From Streptomyces sp. NL15-2K (GTDB lineage: Bacteria > Actinomycetota > Actinomycetes > Streptomycetales > Streptomycetaceae), in contig NZ_CP130630.1 in NCBI RefSeq assembly GCF_030551255.1, positions 868,001-932,000 of the forward strand: a DNA stretch of 64,000 bases, read 5' to 3'. Numbering within the stretch: position 1 is the stretch's first letter; each line of letters starts with the position of its first letter. This document shows positions 7,900 to 16,489 of the stretch, piece after piece. Below the pieces are notes generated by a model. The model ran no database searches. It was not told the origin of the DNA and saw nothing but the letters and a program-made list of their open reading frames with translations. The translations under genes and the position numbers were made by a program.

Positions 7900-8496
7900 T
7901 CAGCTGTGCACCGCCCGGCTCAGCCGCCGCCCCAGCAGCAGATAGCCCACCAGGGCCCCGGTCGTGTTGAGGATGACGTCGTCGATGTCGAAGGCCCGGC
8001 CGGTGACCAGCGCGCCCTGGGCGAACTCCACCAGGAGCATCACGAACGCGGTCAGCAGGAGCACGCGCAGGATCCCGCGGGCACGCGGGGCGAGGACCGG
8101 CACCAGGATGCCGAAGGGGACGCCCAGCAGCAGGTTTCCGCCGATCTGCTTGACGGCGTCCCGCAGTGCGGGCTGGTCCAGGTAGGCCCGCAACGAGCGT
8201 CCCGGGCGCATGTTGGTGTGCGTCAGTGCCTCCGAGGCGGGGGAGGGCTGCAGGGTCAGCCGGGCCAGCACGACGGCGAACGCCACCATGACCGCGAAGG
8301 CGCACAGCATCACCAGCAGGCGGAGGAGAAAGGGAAGAGGGCGTCGTCCGGTCGTCCCGCCCGACTTGGTGGGCTTGCCGGTCTTGGGCTTGCCGGTCCT
8401 GGCCTTGCCGGTCCTGGACTTGTCGCTCTTGGGCTTGCCGGACATGGGGTTGCGCAGGCGTGACGAGACACGCGGACGTGCGGCTGCACGGGCCAT
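7900..8496 (-). CDS. VanZ family protein
   Basis: A 198-residue membrane protein. The first 50 residues are cytoplasmic and rich in Lys, Gly and Thr, with a pentapeptide repeat (KTGKP-like). Hydrophobic helices follow at about 55-78, 118-136, 141-160 and 172-188. The segment GNLLLGVPFGILVP and the DIDDVILNTTGALVGYLLL ending are typical of the VanZ domain. VanZ was first described with teicoplanin resistance, but most family members have no known function. GGAGG lies upstream of the ATG. Confidence 0.85.
   Translation of the reverse strand: MARAAARPRVSSRLRNPMSGKPKSDKSRTGKARTGKPKTGKPTKSGGTTGRRPLPFLLRLLVMLCAFAVMVAFAVVLARLTLQPSPASEALTHTNMRPGRSLRAYLDQPALRDAVKQIGGNLLLGVPFGILVPVLAPRARGILRVLLLTAFVMLLVEFAQGALVTGRAFDIDDVILNTTGALVGYLLLGRRLSRAVHS
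8371..8445. repeat. 15-bp tandem repeat coding KTGKP-type pentapeptides
   Basis: Five consecutive 15-bp units (8371, 8386, 8401, 8416, 8431) lie inside the VanZ gene. The first three are nearly identical and the last two diverged. They encode a positively charged pentapeptide repeat in the N-terminal cytoplasmic tail, a form prone to gain or loss of units without a frameshift. Confidence 0.8.
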
Positions 8497-8765
8497 GCGG
8501 TCCTCCAGTCTTCAACTTCCCTGCGTAACAAGGTGATTACCCGCGAACCGCCCGAGAATGCGGCCGCGCCGCCCCCGGTCCGTATGACGCCCCCGGTTTC
8601 CCTCCGTGCTGTGGGGGCACTCCGGCTGAGACCCGCGCGCGCCGCCACCGCCCGCACCCGGAGCGGTGTTTGGATGGCGCGGAACGCGCGCAACGGACAT
8701 TTCTCCGCAAAGGCGCATGAGTGCAGGGCGCAGGGACGGCCGTGCAGGCTCCGAGGAGGTGGCGC

Positions 8766-8948
8766 TTGACTCCCCGTACGACGCTCCTCGCCGGGGCCGA
8801 GCTCACGGCCTGGTGGGCCGGGCTCGCGGTGCTGTGGCTGGTGCTGATCAGCGCCGTGGACGCACTGGAACTCGCCGTCGGCGCGGGCGTCGCCGCCATG
8901 GGGGCCCTCGCGGCCCGGGCCGCCCGACGGGCGGTGGCCGGACGGTGA
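8766..8948 (+). CDS. MnhE/MrpE-like antiporter subunit (short)
   Basis: A 60-residue protein with two hydrophobic helices (WWAGLAVLWLVLIS and ELAVGAGVAAMGALAA). Length, pattern and position at the head of an Mrp operon indicate a short MnhE-like subunit of a multisubunit cation/H+ antiporter. Canonical MrpE is about 150-160 residues, so this is a reduced form. The TTG start at 8766 was chosen because GAGGAGGT ends about 5 nt before it. The stop overlaps the next gene by 4 nt (GTGA). Confidence 0.65.
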   Translation: MTPRTTLLAGAELTAWWAGLAVLWLVLISAVDALELAVGAGVAAMGALAARAARRAVAGR

Positions 8949-9397
8949 ACGGCTGGATGCTCGCGGCCACCGTGACGCTCGGCGGCGGCGTGGGAGCCAC
9001 GCTGTGGGGCGTCGCCACCGGACCACTGCGGCGCCGGGTCGTCGCGCAGAACCTCACCACCGCACTGGCCTGCCCCGCCCTGCTGCTGCTCTCCCAGGGC
9101 TACGACCGCCCGTCCTACGTCGATCTCGCCCTGGTCCTCGCACTGCTGGGCCCGGTCGGCACGCTCGTCTTCGCCCGGCTGCTCGCCGACGAGCTGACCG
9201 AGGACCCGCCACGCACCTGGGGCGTGACGTACGCGGCCGCGGGCGTCGGCGCGGCGGTCGTCCTGGCGCTGTGCGTGGCCACCGGGCCCGGCCGGGCGAT
9301 GGTCAAACTCCTGGTCGTCGGGGCGCTGCTGATCGGCGGGAACGTCGTCGCCTCGCGGGCGCTGTCCGGCGGCTTCCGGGGGGTCGGCCGTGGCTGA
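8945..9397 (+). CDS. MnhF-MnhG-like fused antiporter subunit
   Basis: A 150-residue membrane protein. Residues 1-80 match MnhF/MrpF: a first helix, then GPLRRRVVAQNLTTALACPA, then DLALVLALLGPVGTLVFARL. The C-terminal half contributes a pair of helices ending in MVKLLVVGALLIGGNVVASR, similar to MnhG/MrpG. In standard operons F and G are separate genes, so this looks like a fusion; the G part is my weaker assignment. It overlaps both neighbours (4 nt and 8 nt), indicating one coupled operon. Confidence 0.65.
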   Translation: MNGWMLAATVTLGGGVGATLWGVATGPLRRRVVAQNLTTALACPALLLLSQGYDRPSYVDLALVLALLGPVGTLVFARLLADELTEDPPRTWGVTYAAAGVGAAVVLALCVATGPGRAMVKLLVVGALLIGGNVVASRALSGGFRGVGRG

Positions 9398-9656
9398 CGC
9401 GGTGATCGTCGTCGCGCTGCTGCTGGTCGCCGTGTCCGCGACCACGGCGGTGACGGTCCGCGATCCGGTGCGCCAGGCCCTCGTCCTGGCCGTCCTCGGT
9501 GTGGTGCTCGCGGTGCTGTTCACCGTGGTGCAGGCGCCCGACGTGGCGCTGTCGCAGCTGGCGGTGGGTTCCGCGCTCACCCCGTTGTTGCTGCTGCTCA
9601 CGGTCCGCAAGGTCAAACGGCGCGGCCGGAAGCCGAAGGAGGGACGCCGCCGGTGA
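9390..9656 (+). CDS. DUF4040/MbhD-type antiporter subunit
   Basis: An 88-residue protein with three hydrophobic helices and the DUF4040 signature QAPDVALSQLAVGSALTPLLLLLT, followed by a basic tail. This domain forms part of the C-terminal half of MrpA in full Mrp antiporters and is the separate MbhD subunit in membrane-bound hydrogenases. Here it is a free-standing subunit, and no NuoL-like MrpA N-terminal gene is present. It overlaps MnhB by 4 nt (GTGA). Confidence 0.75.
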   Translation: MADAVIVVALLLVAVSATTAVTVRDPVRQALVLAVLGVVLAVLFTVVQAPDVALSQLAVGSALTPLLLLLTVRKVKRRGRKPKEGRRR

Positions 9657-10402
9657 GCCGGCGCGTGCGGCTGTGGCTCGTGGCGGTGGGCGGCGCGGGG
9701 CTGGCCGCCCTGCTCGTCGCCGCGTGCCTGGACCTGCCGGACTTCGGCGGCGACCAGCACCCCTACGGCGACCGTGCCGTGCGCGAGTCCCTCGCCCGGC
9801 ACACCGCCAACACCGTCGCCTCCGTCAACTTCGACCAGCGTGCCTTCGACACCCTCGGCGAGATGACCATCCTGTTCTCCGCGGTCCTGGGCTGTGTGGT
9901 CCTGCTGCGGCAGACCCGCGGCGAAGAGCGCGCCCGGCCCGAACCGGAGCCGGTGGCCCGCCCCGTACGCCGCTACGCCCTGATCGTCCTGCCCGTCGCC
10001 CTGCTCACCGGCCTGTACGTGATCGCCCATGGGCAGCTCAGCCCCGGCGGCGGCTTCCAGGGCGGCGTCGTCGCCGCGACCGCCCTGCACCTGCTCTACC
10101 TGGGTGCCGACTACCGCGCCCTGGAACGCATCCGCCCGATCGGCCTGTACGAGGTCGGTGACGCCGTCGCCGCCTCCGCTTACCTGGTCACCGGCGTCGC
10201 GGGGCTCATCGGCGGCAGCGCCTTCCTCGCCAACACCCTGCTGTCGTACGGCACGTTCAACACGTTGTCCTCCGGCGGCACCGTGCCGCTGCTGAACGCG
10301 GCCATCGGCATGGAGGTCGCCTGCGCGGTCGTCGTGCTGCTCGCCCGTTTCCTCGACCAGGCCGTGGAGATCGAGGACTCCAAGGAGGTGAGAGCGCCGT
10401 GA
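9653..10402 (+). CDS. mnhB: MnhB-type Na+/H+ antiporter subunit B
   Basis: A 249-residue membrane protein. The N-terminal 100 residues (one helix, a periplasmic loop with [19 protein letters not shown] and a second helix) resemble the MbhE/MrpA C-terminal extension. The C-terminal 140 residues are the MnhB domain, with [18 protein letters not shown] [17 protein letters not shown] and four helices. It is part of an Mrp-type cation/proton antiporter in the plasma membrane. GTGA overlaps on both sides show translational coupling with the DUF4040 and MnhC genes. Confidence 0.85.
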   Translation: MSRRVRLWLVAVGGAGLAALLVAACLDLPDFGGDQHPYGDRAVRESLARHTANTVASVNFDQRAFDTLGEMTILFSAVLGCVVLLRQTRGEERARPEPEPVARPVRRYALIVLPVALLTGLYVIAHGQLSPGGGFQGGVVAATALHLLYLGADYRALERIRPIGLYEVGDAVAASAYLVTGVAGLIGGSAFLANTLLSYGTFNTLSSGGTVPLLNAAIGMEVACAVVVLLARFLDQAVEIEDSKEVRAP

Positions 10403-10749
10403 CGCACGTCCTTCCGTACCTGGTCGCCGTGTGGGTCTTCCTGGCCGGCTGCTACGGCCTGGCCACCAGCCGCAACCTGATCCACGCCGTCGGCTGCCTG
10501 TCCGTCTGCCAGGCCGGCACCTACGTCCTGCTGCTGGCCGTCGGCTACCGCGACGACGCCACCGCGCCCGTCTTCTCCGACGTCGAGCCCGGCTCCCGGC
10601 CGGTCGTCGACCCGGTGGTGCAGGCGCTGGCGCTGACCGATGTCGTCGTCGGCGCCACCGTCACCGCGCTGCTGCTCGCGCTCGTCGTGCAGATCGCCAA
10701 ACGCCACGGCACGGTCGATCCCGACGAACTCTCCGAGCTGCGCGGCTGA
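10399..10749 (+). CDS. mnhC: MnhC-type Na+/H+ antiporter subunit C
   Basis: A 116-residue protein with three hydrophobic helices and the NuoK/MnhC signatures [20 protein letters not shown] and [22 protein letters not shown]. MrpC/MnhC is the NuoK-like subunit adjacent to the proton/sodium pumping modules. It starts with a GTG overlapping MnhB and ends in TGATG, sharing one base with the MnhD start. Confidence 0.88.
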   Translation: MTHVLPYLVAVWVFLAGCYGLATSRNLIHAVGCLSVCQAGTYVLLLAVGYRDDATAPVFSDVEPGSRPVVDPVVQALALTDVVVGATVTALLLALVVQIAKRHGTVDPDELSELRG

Positions 10750-12263
10750 TGACCGACCTGCTGCCGCTCCTCGTCGCCGGCCCGCTGCTCGGGGCCGCCC
10801 TGCTGGTGGCCTGCGGCCGCCGCGTGCCCCGGGTCGTCGCCGAGTCGGTCGGCTGCGCCGTCTCGGGCGGCACGGCCGGCCTCGCGCTCGTGCTGCTCCT
10901 GAACTCCTCGCCGCCCATGGTCGAGTGGGTCGGCGGCTGGGTGCCCGTGAACGGGCGGAGCGTCGGCATCGTCCTGGTCGGGGACGGCCCGGGCCTCGGC
11001 ATGGCCGCGCTCGCCTCGCTGCTGACCCTGGCGGCCCTGGCGTACTCCTGGCACTACTTCGACGAACCACCGCGCGGTCACGCCGGTTCGTTCCCCGCGC
11101 TGGTGCTGCTCTTCCAGGCCGGCATGTGCGGCTTCGCCGTCGCGGGAGACCTGTTCAACGCCTTCGTGTGGTTCGAGCTGATGAGCGTCGTCGCGTACGC
11201 GCTGACCGGCCACCGGGTCGAGGAGGCCAAGGCCGTGCAGGGCGCGCTGACCTTCGCGGTCGTCAACTCCCTCGGCGCGTACGCGATGCTGATGGGCATC
11301 GCGCTCCTCTACGGCCGCACCGGCGAGCTGGCGATGACACAGATCGGGCGGGGGCTCGACGCGCACGGCGGGCCCGACGCGCTGGTCCTCGCAGCCTTCG
11401 TCCTCGTCCTGACCGGACTGCTGGTCAAGGCCGCCGCCGTGCCCTTCCACTTCTGGCTGCCGGACGCGCACGCCGTCGCGCCCACGCCCGTGTGCATGCT
11501 GCTGTCGGGCGTGATGGTCGAGCTCGGCGCGTACGGCGTGTGGCGCGTGTACGGCACCGTGTTCTCCGGGCCCGGTGGGGTTCCGGCACAGGACTTCGAA
11601 CGGGCGCTGGTCGTACTGGGCGCGCTGACGGCGGCGGTCGGTGCCCTCATGTGCTGGTACCAGCGGCACATCAAGCGGCTGCTGGCGTACTCGACGGTCG
11701 CCCACATGGGGCTCTTTCTCGTCGGCATCGGCGTCCTGAAGCCCGAGGCCGACGACGGGATCGCTCTGTACATCCTGGGCCACGCCGGAGTGAAGGCGTC
11801 CCTGTTCGCCTGCGCCGGCATCCTCCTCGACCGGTACGGCAGCGTCGACGAACACGCCCTGCACGGGAGAGCCCGGGAACTGCGCGGTGTGGCCGTCCTG
11901 TTCGCCGCCGCGGCCCTCGGCCTCGCCGGGCTGCCGCCGTTCAGCACCGCACTCGGCAAGTCCGTCACGGAGGAGGCCGTGGGCGGCCCCCTCACCGTGC
12001 TCTACGTCGTGGCGACCGCCGTCACCGCCGGAGCGGTGCTGCGGGTCGCCGCGCGCGTGTTCCTCGGCCTCGGCCCCGCGCCCGAGGACGGCGACGCCTA
12101 CGAGACGACCGGTTCCGGCGAACGGCCCGAGACTCGGCACCGGACGCGTCCCCGGAACAGGCGGTGCCCGCCCCTTCCGGGGCGCCGAAGCGGGCGAGGG
12201 TGTGCCACACCATCTTCAGGTCCTGGAGCGCGTGGCGGCCCGTGCGGGCGGCGTCGCCGATGA
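10749..12263 (+). CDS. mnhD: MnhD/complex I subunit 5-type antiporter subunit, altered 3' end
   Basis: A 504-residue frame. Residues 1-445 are a typical NuoN/MrpD pumping subunit with about 12 helices, including the conserved lysine region [20 protein letters not shown] and [13 protein letters not shown]. After [23 protein letters not shown] the sequence turns Arg/Gly/Pro-rich and lies antisense to the DUF3626 gene, with no final helix. Relatives normally continue with one or two more helices. I infer that the original 3' end, and perhaps further antiporter genes, was lost by a deletion joining two convergent genes near 12130-12185. Confidence 0.75.
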   Translation: MTDLLPLLVAGPLLGAALLVACGRRVPRVVAESVGCAVSGGTAGLALVLLLNSSPPMVEWVGGWVPVNGRSVGIVLVGDGPGLGMAALASLLTLAALAYSWHYFDEPPRGHAGSFPALVLLFQAGMCGFAVAGDLFNAFVWFELMSVVAYALTGHRVEEAKAVQGALTFAVVNSLGAYAMLMGIALLYGRTGELAMTQIGRGLDAHGGPDALVLAAFVLVLTGLLVKAAAVPFHFWLPDAHAVAPTPVCMLLSGVMVELGAYGVWRVYGTVFSGPGGVPAQDFERALVVLGALTAAVGALMCWYQRHIKRLLAYSTVAHMGLFLVGIGVLKPEADDGIALYILGHAGVKASLFACAGILLDRYGSVDEHALHGRARELRGVAVLFAAAALGLAGLPPFSTALGKSVTEEAVGGPLTVLYVVATAVTAGAVLRVAARVFLGLGPAPEDGDAYETTGSGERPETRHRTRPRNRRCPPLPGRRSGRGCATPSSGPGARGGPCGRRRR

Positions 12264-13014
12264 TCCGCGGGTCGAGGCGGCCGTCCTGGGCGATGCGAGC
12301 ACCCAGCTCCACGTACTCCCGCCCCCGGTAGTCCGCGTGGCGGCGCAGTCCGGCCACGGTGAGGTGGTAGCCGGGGTGCCACTCGACCGGGCAGGGCAGC
12401 AGGCGGGCCGCCGTCTCGACGGACGTGCCGCGGTAGCTCGCGTCGAGGACGAGCGCCTCCGCGTCCCGGGCGAGCACGACTCCGGCGTGGACCTGGGCCT
12501 CGATGTAATCGTTGAGGGCGTCCTGTTCGTCCCCCTCGGCCAGCGCGATCAGGGACATACCGGCCGTGACCCCGAAGTGGGCCGGTTCGGCCGCGCTGTC
12601 CGGGTAGCAGAACGTGGCACGGGCGAGTGCCGCGCCGGTCAGCCGGAAGTGGGAGGAGCCGAACCGGGGGGCCGCGCCGACCACTTGGCGGCGGAAGTTC
12701 AGCGCGCCGTACACGGGCCGGTCGTGCGCGGGCGCGTCGTCGTAGGCACCGCCGAAGATCCGGCTCTCCCAGCGCCAGCGGTCACCGCCGGGATGCGCGG
12801 TGAGGCCGCCGTTGCTGGTGCCCGTGACGAACTGCGAATGATAGGTGCCATCCTGGGCCAGCGCGGCGAGGATGGGCTGCCCGCGTACCAGCCGGTCCGG
12901 GTGGAAGTTCAGCGTGATGCGCACGTCGGCGGCGACGGCCGGCCCGTCGGAGCGGGCCGCGACATGGCGCAGCGCCGCTCGCGCCCGCGACGACCCGACC
13001 TCGCGGAAATCCAC
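12022..13014 (-). CDS. DUF3626 domain-containing protein, altered C terminus
   Basis: A 330-residue frame. The first 275 residues match DUF3626: [39 protein letters not shown] and the closing GREYVELG...DARTGR-type region ending [11 protein letters not shown]. After that point the frame continues about 60 residues through Arg-rich sequence antisense to mnhD, as if its own stop codon were missing. A GTG start at 13014 is preceded by GAGGGGG. DUF3626 has no established role that I know. The abnormal 242-bp convergent overlap with mnhD marks a rearrangement. Confidence 0.7.
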   Translation of the reverse strand: MDFREVGSSRARAALRHVAARSDGPAVAADVRITLNFHPDRLVRGQPILAALAQDGTYHSQFVTGTSNGGLTAHPGGDRWRWESRIFGGAYDDAPAHDRPVYGALNFRRQVVGAAPRFGSSHFRLTGAALARATFCYPDSAAEPAHFGVTAGMSLIALAEGDEQDALNDYIEAQVHAGVVLARDAEALVLDASYRGTSVETAARLLPCPVEWHPGYHLTVAGLRRHADYRGREYVELGARIAQDGRLDPRIIGDAARTGRHALQDLKMVWHTLARFGAPEGAGTACSGDASGAESRAVRRNRSSRRRRRPRARGRGRGTRARRPAAPLRR

Positions 13015-13039
13015 TGGCTCCCCCTCACTTTGCCTGCCT

Positions 13040-13070
13040 AACCTAGGCTCTTTCCTAGGGACCCTAGGTT
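13040..13070. promoter_or_regulatory. inverted repeat in divergent promoter region
   Basis: AACCTAGG (13040-13047) and CCTAGGTT (13063-13070) form an inverted repeat with a 15-bp spacer that contains a third CCTAGG (13054-13059). Each outer arm holds an outward-facing TAGGTT that could serve as a -10 box, one for DUF3626 and one for the FBP gene. It may be a shared regulator site. It fits the DtxR iron-box consensus poorly. Confidence 0.35.
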
Positions 13071-13098
13071 TGTCCCCCCGATGCACAGGAGGCTCCCC

Positions 13099-13593
13099 AT
13101 GAGATCACTCACCGAACAGGACATCCGCAACTCATTTGTCAACTGCTCGAAGGGCGAGGCCAAACGCCTGGCCGTGCCCCGGGACCTCGACGAACGCCCG
13201 TGGGGCGACCTGGACTTCCTCGGCTGGCGGGATCCAGGAGCACCCGACCGCAGCTATCTGGTGACCGAACGGGACGGGCGACTCACCGGCGTGACTCTGC
13301 GGTTCCCGTCCTCGCAGCGAGGCTTTATGCACCGCAGCATGTGTTCGCTGTGCCTGACCACCCACCCGGGTGGCGGCGTCTCACTGATGACGGCCCGCAA
13401 GGCGGGCGCGGCGGGCCGAGAGGGCAACTCGGTGGGCCTGTACATGTGCACCGACCTCGCCTGTTCCCTCTACGTCCGTGGCAGGAAGGTCCCCGAGACG
13501 GGAGCCCGATTCGAGGAGAGCCTCACCTTGGAGGAGCAGATCGCCCGGATGACGGGCAACCTGTCCGCCTTCCTGGACAAGCTCTACGTCTGA
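13099..13593 (+). CDS. FBP domain-containing protein (EF-G-binding-like, zinc finger)
   Basis: A 164-residue protein. Two cysteine pairs, CSLCLTTHPGGG (about residues 82-93) and CTDLACSLYVRG (about 117-128), form the treble-clef zinc-binding motif of the FBP/FusB C-terminal domain, and LTEQDIRNSFVNCSKGEAKR is the usual N terminus of actinobacterial members. FusB-type proteins bind elongation factor G and rescue it from fusidic acid; whether this one does is unknown. AGGAGG precedes the ATG at 13099, which excludes a 6-residue upstream extension. Confidence 0.82.
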   Translation: MRSLTEQDIRNSFVNCSKGEAKRLAVPRDLDERPWGDLDFLGWRDPGAPDRSYLVTERDGRLTGVTLRFPSSQRGFMHRSMCSLCLTTHPGGGVSLMTARKAGAAGREGNSVGLYMCTDLACSLYVRGRKVPETGARFEESLTLEEQIARMTGNLSAFLDKLYV

Positions 13594-13624
13594 CCTGGTC
13601 GGCACCTGGTTGGCATCTGGTCGG

Positions 13625-14968
13625 CTACTGGTCCCGTAGTCGCGCCGCCTCCACCCGGTGAAGGTGGATCAGGACGTCATGGCTGCGGGCGAGCGCGATG
13701 TCGTGCGGGCCGTCCGGATAGGCGGTGCCGATGCCGCGCGTCGGCCGGGCGCGGTGCAGCCACTCGCGGGCCGGTGATCCGGCTGAGCGCAGGTCGAGTA
13801 TGTAGTCGCGGTGGCCCACTCGGTCGAGGGTCCGCTCGTTGCCGCCCGGGCCGGGCGGTCCCAGTGTCCAGCGACGGATGGCGGCGCCGTCCTGGCCGGT
13901 GGCGTGGAACGAGCCGTGGTGGAAGGTCAGGCCGACGCTCACATACCCCGCGCCGAGGCTGTCGCGCAGGAACGCACCCTGCACCTCGGGGTTTTCGGCG
14001 GGTTCCTCCGGCACATAGCCGACATGGTTGTTGTGCGCCGACAGCAGCACCTTGGTGCCGGTCTCCTGCTGCCACCGGACGACGTTGGCGGCCATCGTCC
14101 TGTCCCGGTAGCGCATGGCCTCGGCGACCTGCGTGGGATCCGCCACGTCGAACGCGTACTGGCGGGCGGTCTGGTCGATCGCCGTCGCGTTCCGCACGGC
14201 CCGGTCGTACGCCTCCCGGTCGGCCCCGGGGGCCTGGCTCCTGAGCAACTCCAGCGCCCGGCCCGTACGGTCGGCCATCTCCCGGCGCTCGGCGTACGGC
14301 TTGGTCAGGTACCGCTCGATGTACGTCCCTGTCGGCACGGTGGGCGGCAGGCCGCGGTAGAGCTCGGCGAGCCGGGCGCTCGACTCGGGATGCGTGGCGG
14401 CCACGTAGTCCGTGACCGCGTCGTATACCTCGGGCCCGGTCCAGGCGATGTCGTCGCCCATGAAGCGGACGGGGTCGTCGGGATGGCGGACGTTGTACGC
14501 CCGCATCCACTCCACGAGCCGCAGATAGTCGGTGTTGTTCCACCACAGGTAGTCGCGCTGGAACTCGTCGCGCATGATGCGGCGGGGGTCGCCCTCGCCG
14601 TGCACCACGTAGTCGTCGAGGCGCAGGCCGGTGCTCCAGGGGGCCTCCAGGGCGAAGGTGCGAAAGCCCTTCTCCTCGACGAGGTGGCGGAAGACGCGGT
14701 CCTTGAGGGCGAAGAAGTCGTGGGAGCCGTGGGTGGCCTCGCCCAGGCCGACGACGTCGGCGTCGCCGACCATCCGGTCCAGGGCGCGCAGGTCGCCGCT
14801 GTCGCCGTCCGGTTCGACGGTCCTGAGCGGGTGGGCCGCGCGGTCGAGGGCCTCGACGACGGCCGGGGTGGGTGAGGGGGTCGCCGCCGTGGCCGGGCCG
14901 GCGGCCACGGCGGTGGTACCGGGGGTGAGGAGCAGGGTCAGGAGTGCTCCGGTCCGTTGCCATGTCAT
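13625..14968 (-). CDS. secreted erythromycin esterase family protein
   Basis: A 447-residue protein with a signal peptide (residues 1-29, ending ATA-A) followed by an erythromycin-esterase/succinoglycan biosynthesis-type domain. The conserved active-site segments are GLGEATHGSHDFFALKDR (Glu and His), FALEAPWS, FMGDD and LLSAHNNHVGY. Ere esterases hydrolyse macrolide lactones, but most homologues have unknown substrates, so resistance should not be assumed. It converges on the FBP gene and diverges from the FUSC gene at 15190. Confidence 0.85.
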   Translation of the reverse strand: MTWQRTGALLTLLLTPGTTAVAAGPATAATPSPTPAVVEALDRAAHPLRTVEPDGDSGDLRALDRMVGDADVVGLGEATHGSHDFFALKDRVFRHLVEEKGFRTFALEAPWSTGLRLDDYVVHGEGDPRRIMRDEFQRDYLWWNNTDYLRLVEWMRAYNVRHPDDPVRFMGDDIAWTGPEVYDAVTDYVAATHPESSARLAELYRGLPPTVPTGTYIERYLTKPYAERREMADRTGRALELLRSQAPGADREAYDRAVRNATAIDQTARQYAFDVADPTQVAEAMRYRDRTMAANVVRWQQETGTKVLLSAHNNHVGYVPEEPAENPEVQGAFLRDSLGAGYVSVGLTFHHGSFHATGQDGAAIRRWTLGPPGPGGNERTLDRVGHRDYILDLRSAGSPAREWLHRARPTRGIGTAYPDGPHDIALARSHDVLIHLHRVEAARLRDQ

Positions 14969-15189
14969 GATCCAAGGCTTTCGTCCCGCAGCGGCGGGGG
15001 CCATCCGGCTGTCCGCAGAAAAGGGGTGCGGACAACCACGGGGCGAGGGCTGGGGTTTTCCTCAGGAACAGCCCGCCCCGCTCTCCTGCCGTACCGGAAT
15101 GACCATCTACGCTTCCTTGCGGACAGTCGCGGACAGTCACGGTCCTCAATGAGTACCTTCGGTCCATCTGTGGAAGGGACAGCCCGAGG

Positions 15190-16443
15190 ATGCGAGATGT
15201 ACGTGAGGGGACGGCGTCCCTTGTGCGGTTCGTGAAGCGGCGCCGGGATCCCGTGGTGGTCCAAACGCTGCGGTCGGCGGCCGCGGCGACGATCGCGTAC
15301 GTCATCGCGCTGCGTCTGAGTCCCGAGGCGGCGCCGCTGACCGCACCCCTGACCGCGCTGCTGGTCGTCCAGGTCACCTTGTTCGCCACGCTCACCAACG
15401 GCATCCGCCGGGTGAACGCCGTGGTGGCCGGCGTCCTGGTCGCCATCGCCTTCAGTCTCCTGGTCGGCCTGACCTGGTGGAGCCTCGGGCTGCTGATCGT
15501 GGCCTCGCTGGTGGTCGGGCATCTGGTGCGAGTCGACGAGTACGTGCCCGAGGTGGCGATCAGCGCGATGCTGGTCCTCGGAGTGACGACCCACGGGGAC
15601 ACGGCGTGGGCGCGGGTGCTGGAGACGCTGATCGGCGCGGTCGTCGGGCTCGGCTTCAATCTGCTCCTCGCGCCGCCGGTGTGGGTGGAGGAGGCCGGTG
15701 AGTCGCTGGAGGGACTGGCTCGGCGGCTGCGGCAGTTGATGCTGCGCATCGGCGAGGAGGCCGCCGGCCGCACGCCGGTCGAACAGGCCGCGGCCCGGCT
15801 GCACGAGGCGCGTCGGCTCGACCACGACATCGTCGAGGTGGACGCGGCGCTGAAGCAGGCCGAGGACAGTCTGCGGCTCAATCCCCGGGTGAGCGAGGGC
15901 CTGCTGCACCGGGTCGTGCTGCGTACCGGGCTGGACACGCTGGAGATCTGCACGGTGGTCCTGCGGGTACTCGCGCGTACGCTCACCGACCTCACGAAGG
16001 AGCGTGAGCCCGAGCCGCTGTTCGCGAAGGAGACGGGCGCGGCCGTGGAGCGGTTGCTGTCCGAGATCGCCGACGCGGTGGTCAGCTTCTCGGTGCTGGT
16101 CACCACACACGTCAGCCTCAACGCCGACGCGGCGGAGTCCCGGCTCGCCGCGGAGTTGCGCGCGGCGGTGGCCACCCGCGACAGGCTCGCCCCGCTGCTG
16201 CGGGAGGAGGCCGAGCGCGAGACCCGGAACTGGCATCTGCTCGGCGCCGTCCTGACCGAGGTGAACCGTATCCTCGACGAGCTCGATACCGAGCACCGCT
16301 CGCGTCGCCTGCTGGAGGAACTGGACCGCGCATCAGGGGAGCAGCGCGCGCGGATGCCGCGTCTGACCCGGCTGCGCGAACGTATGGGCGTTCAGGAGCG
16401 GCTGTGGCGGAACCGTACCGGGCTCGGCGGGCGTTCTTGGTGA
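15190..16443 (+). CDS. FUSC/aromatic acid exporter family membrane protein
   Basis: A 417-residue protein. Residues 20-165 form about six hydrophobic helices (LRSAAAATIAYVIALRL, LVVQVTLFATLTNGIRR, LLIVASLVVGHLV and others) ending LGFNLLLAPPVWVEEAGESLEGLA, which is very close in pattern to the FUSC protein at 3337-4485. A long charged helical cytoplasmic domain follows (residues 170-417). A probable export function for aromatic or amphipathic compounds is a family-level inference. GAGG precedes the ATG. Confidence 0.82.
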   Translation: MRDVREGTASLVRFVKRRRDPVVVQTLRSAAAATIAYVIALRLSPEAAPLTAPLTALLVVQVTLFATLTNGIRRVNAVVAGVLVAIAFSLLVGLTWWSLGLLIVASLVVGHLVRVDEYVPEVAISAMLVLGVTTHGDTAWARVLETLIGAVVGLGFNLLLAPPVWVEEAGESLEGLARRLRQLMLRIGEEAAGRTPVEQAAARLHEARRLDHDIVEVDAALKQAEDSLRLNPRVSEGLLHRVVLRTGLDTLEICTVVLRVLARTLTDLTKEREPEPLFAKETGAAVERLLSEIADAVVSFSVLVTTHVSLNADAAESRLAAELRAAVATRDRLAPLLREEAERETRNWHLLGAVLTEVNRILDELDTEHRSRRLLEELDRASGEQRARMPRLTRLRERMGVQERLWRNRTGLGGRSW

Positions 16444-16489
16444 GGGGATGCCGGGACAGGGCCGGCACCGGATGTGAGGGAGCGGGCCG

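Noticed and set aside
13025..13070. Possible second iron box near the FBP gene
   Set aside because: Only about 12 of 19 positions fit the DtxR consensus, far weaker than the site at 19566.
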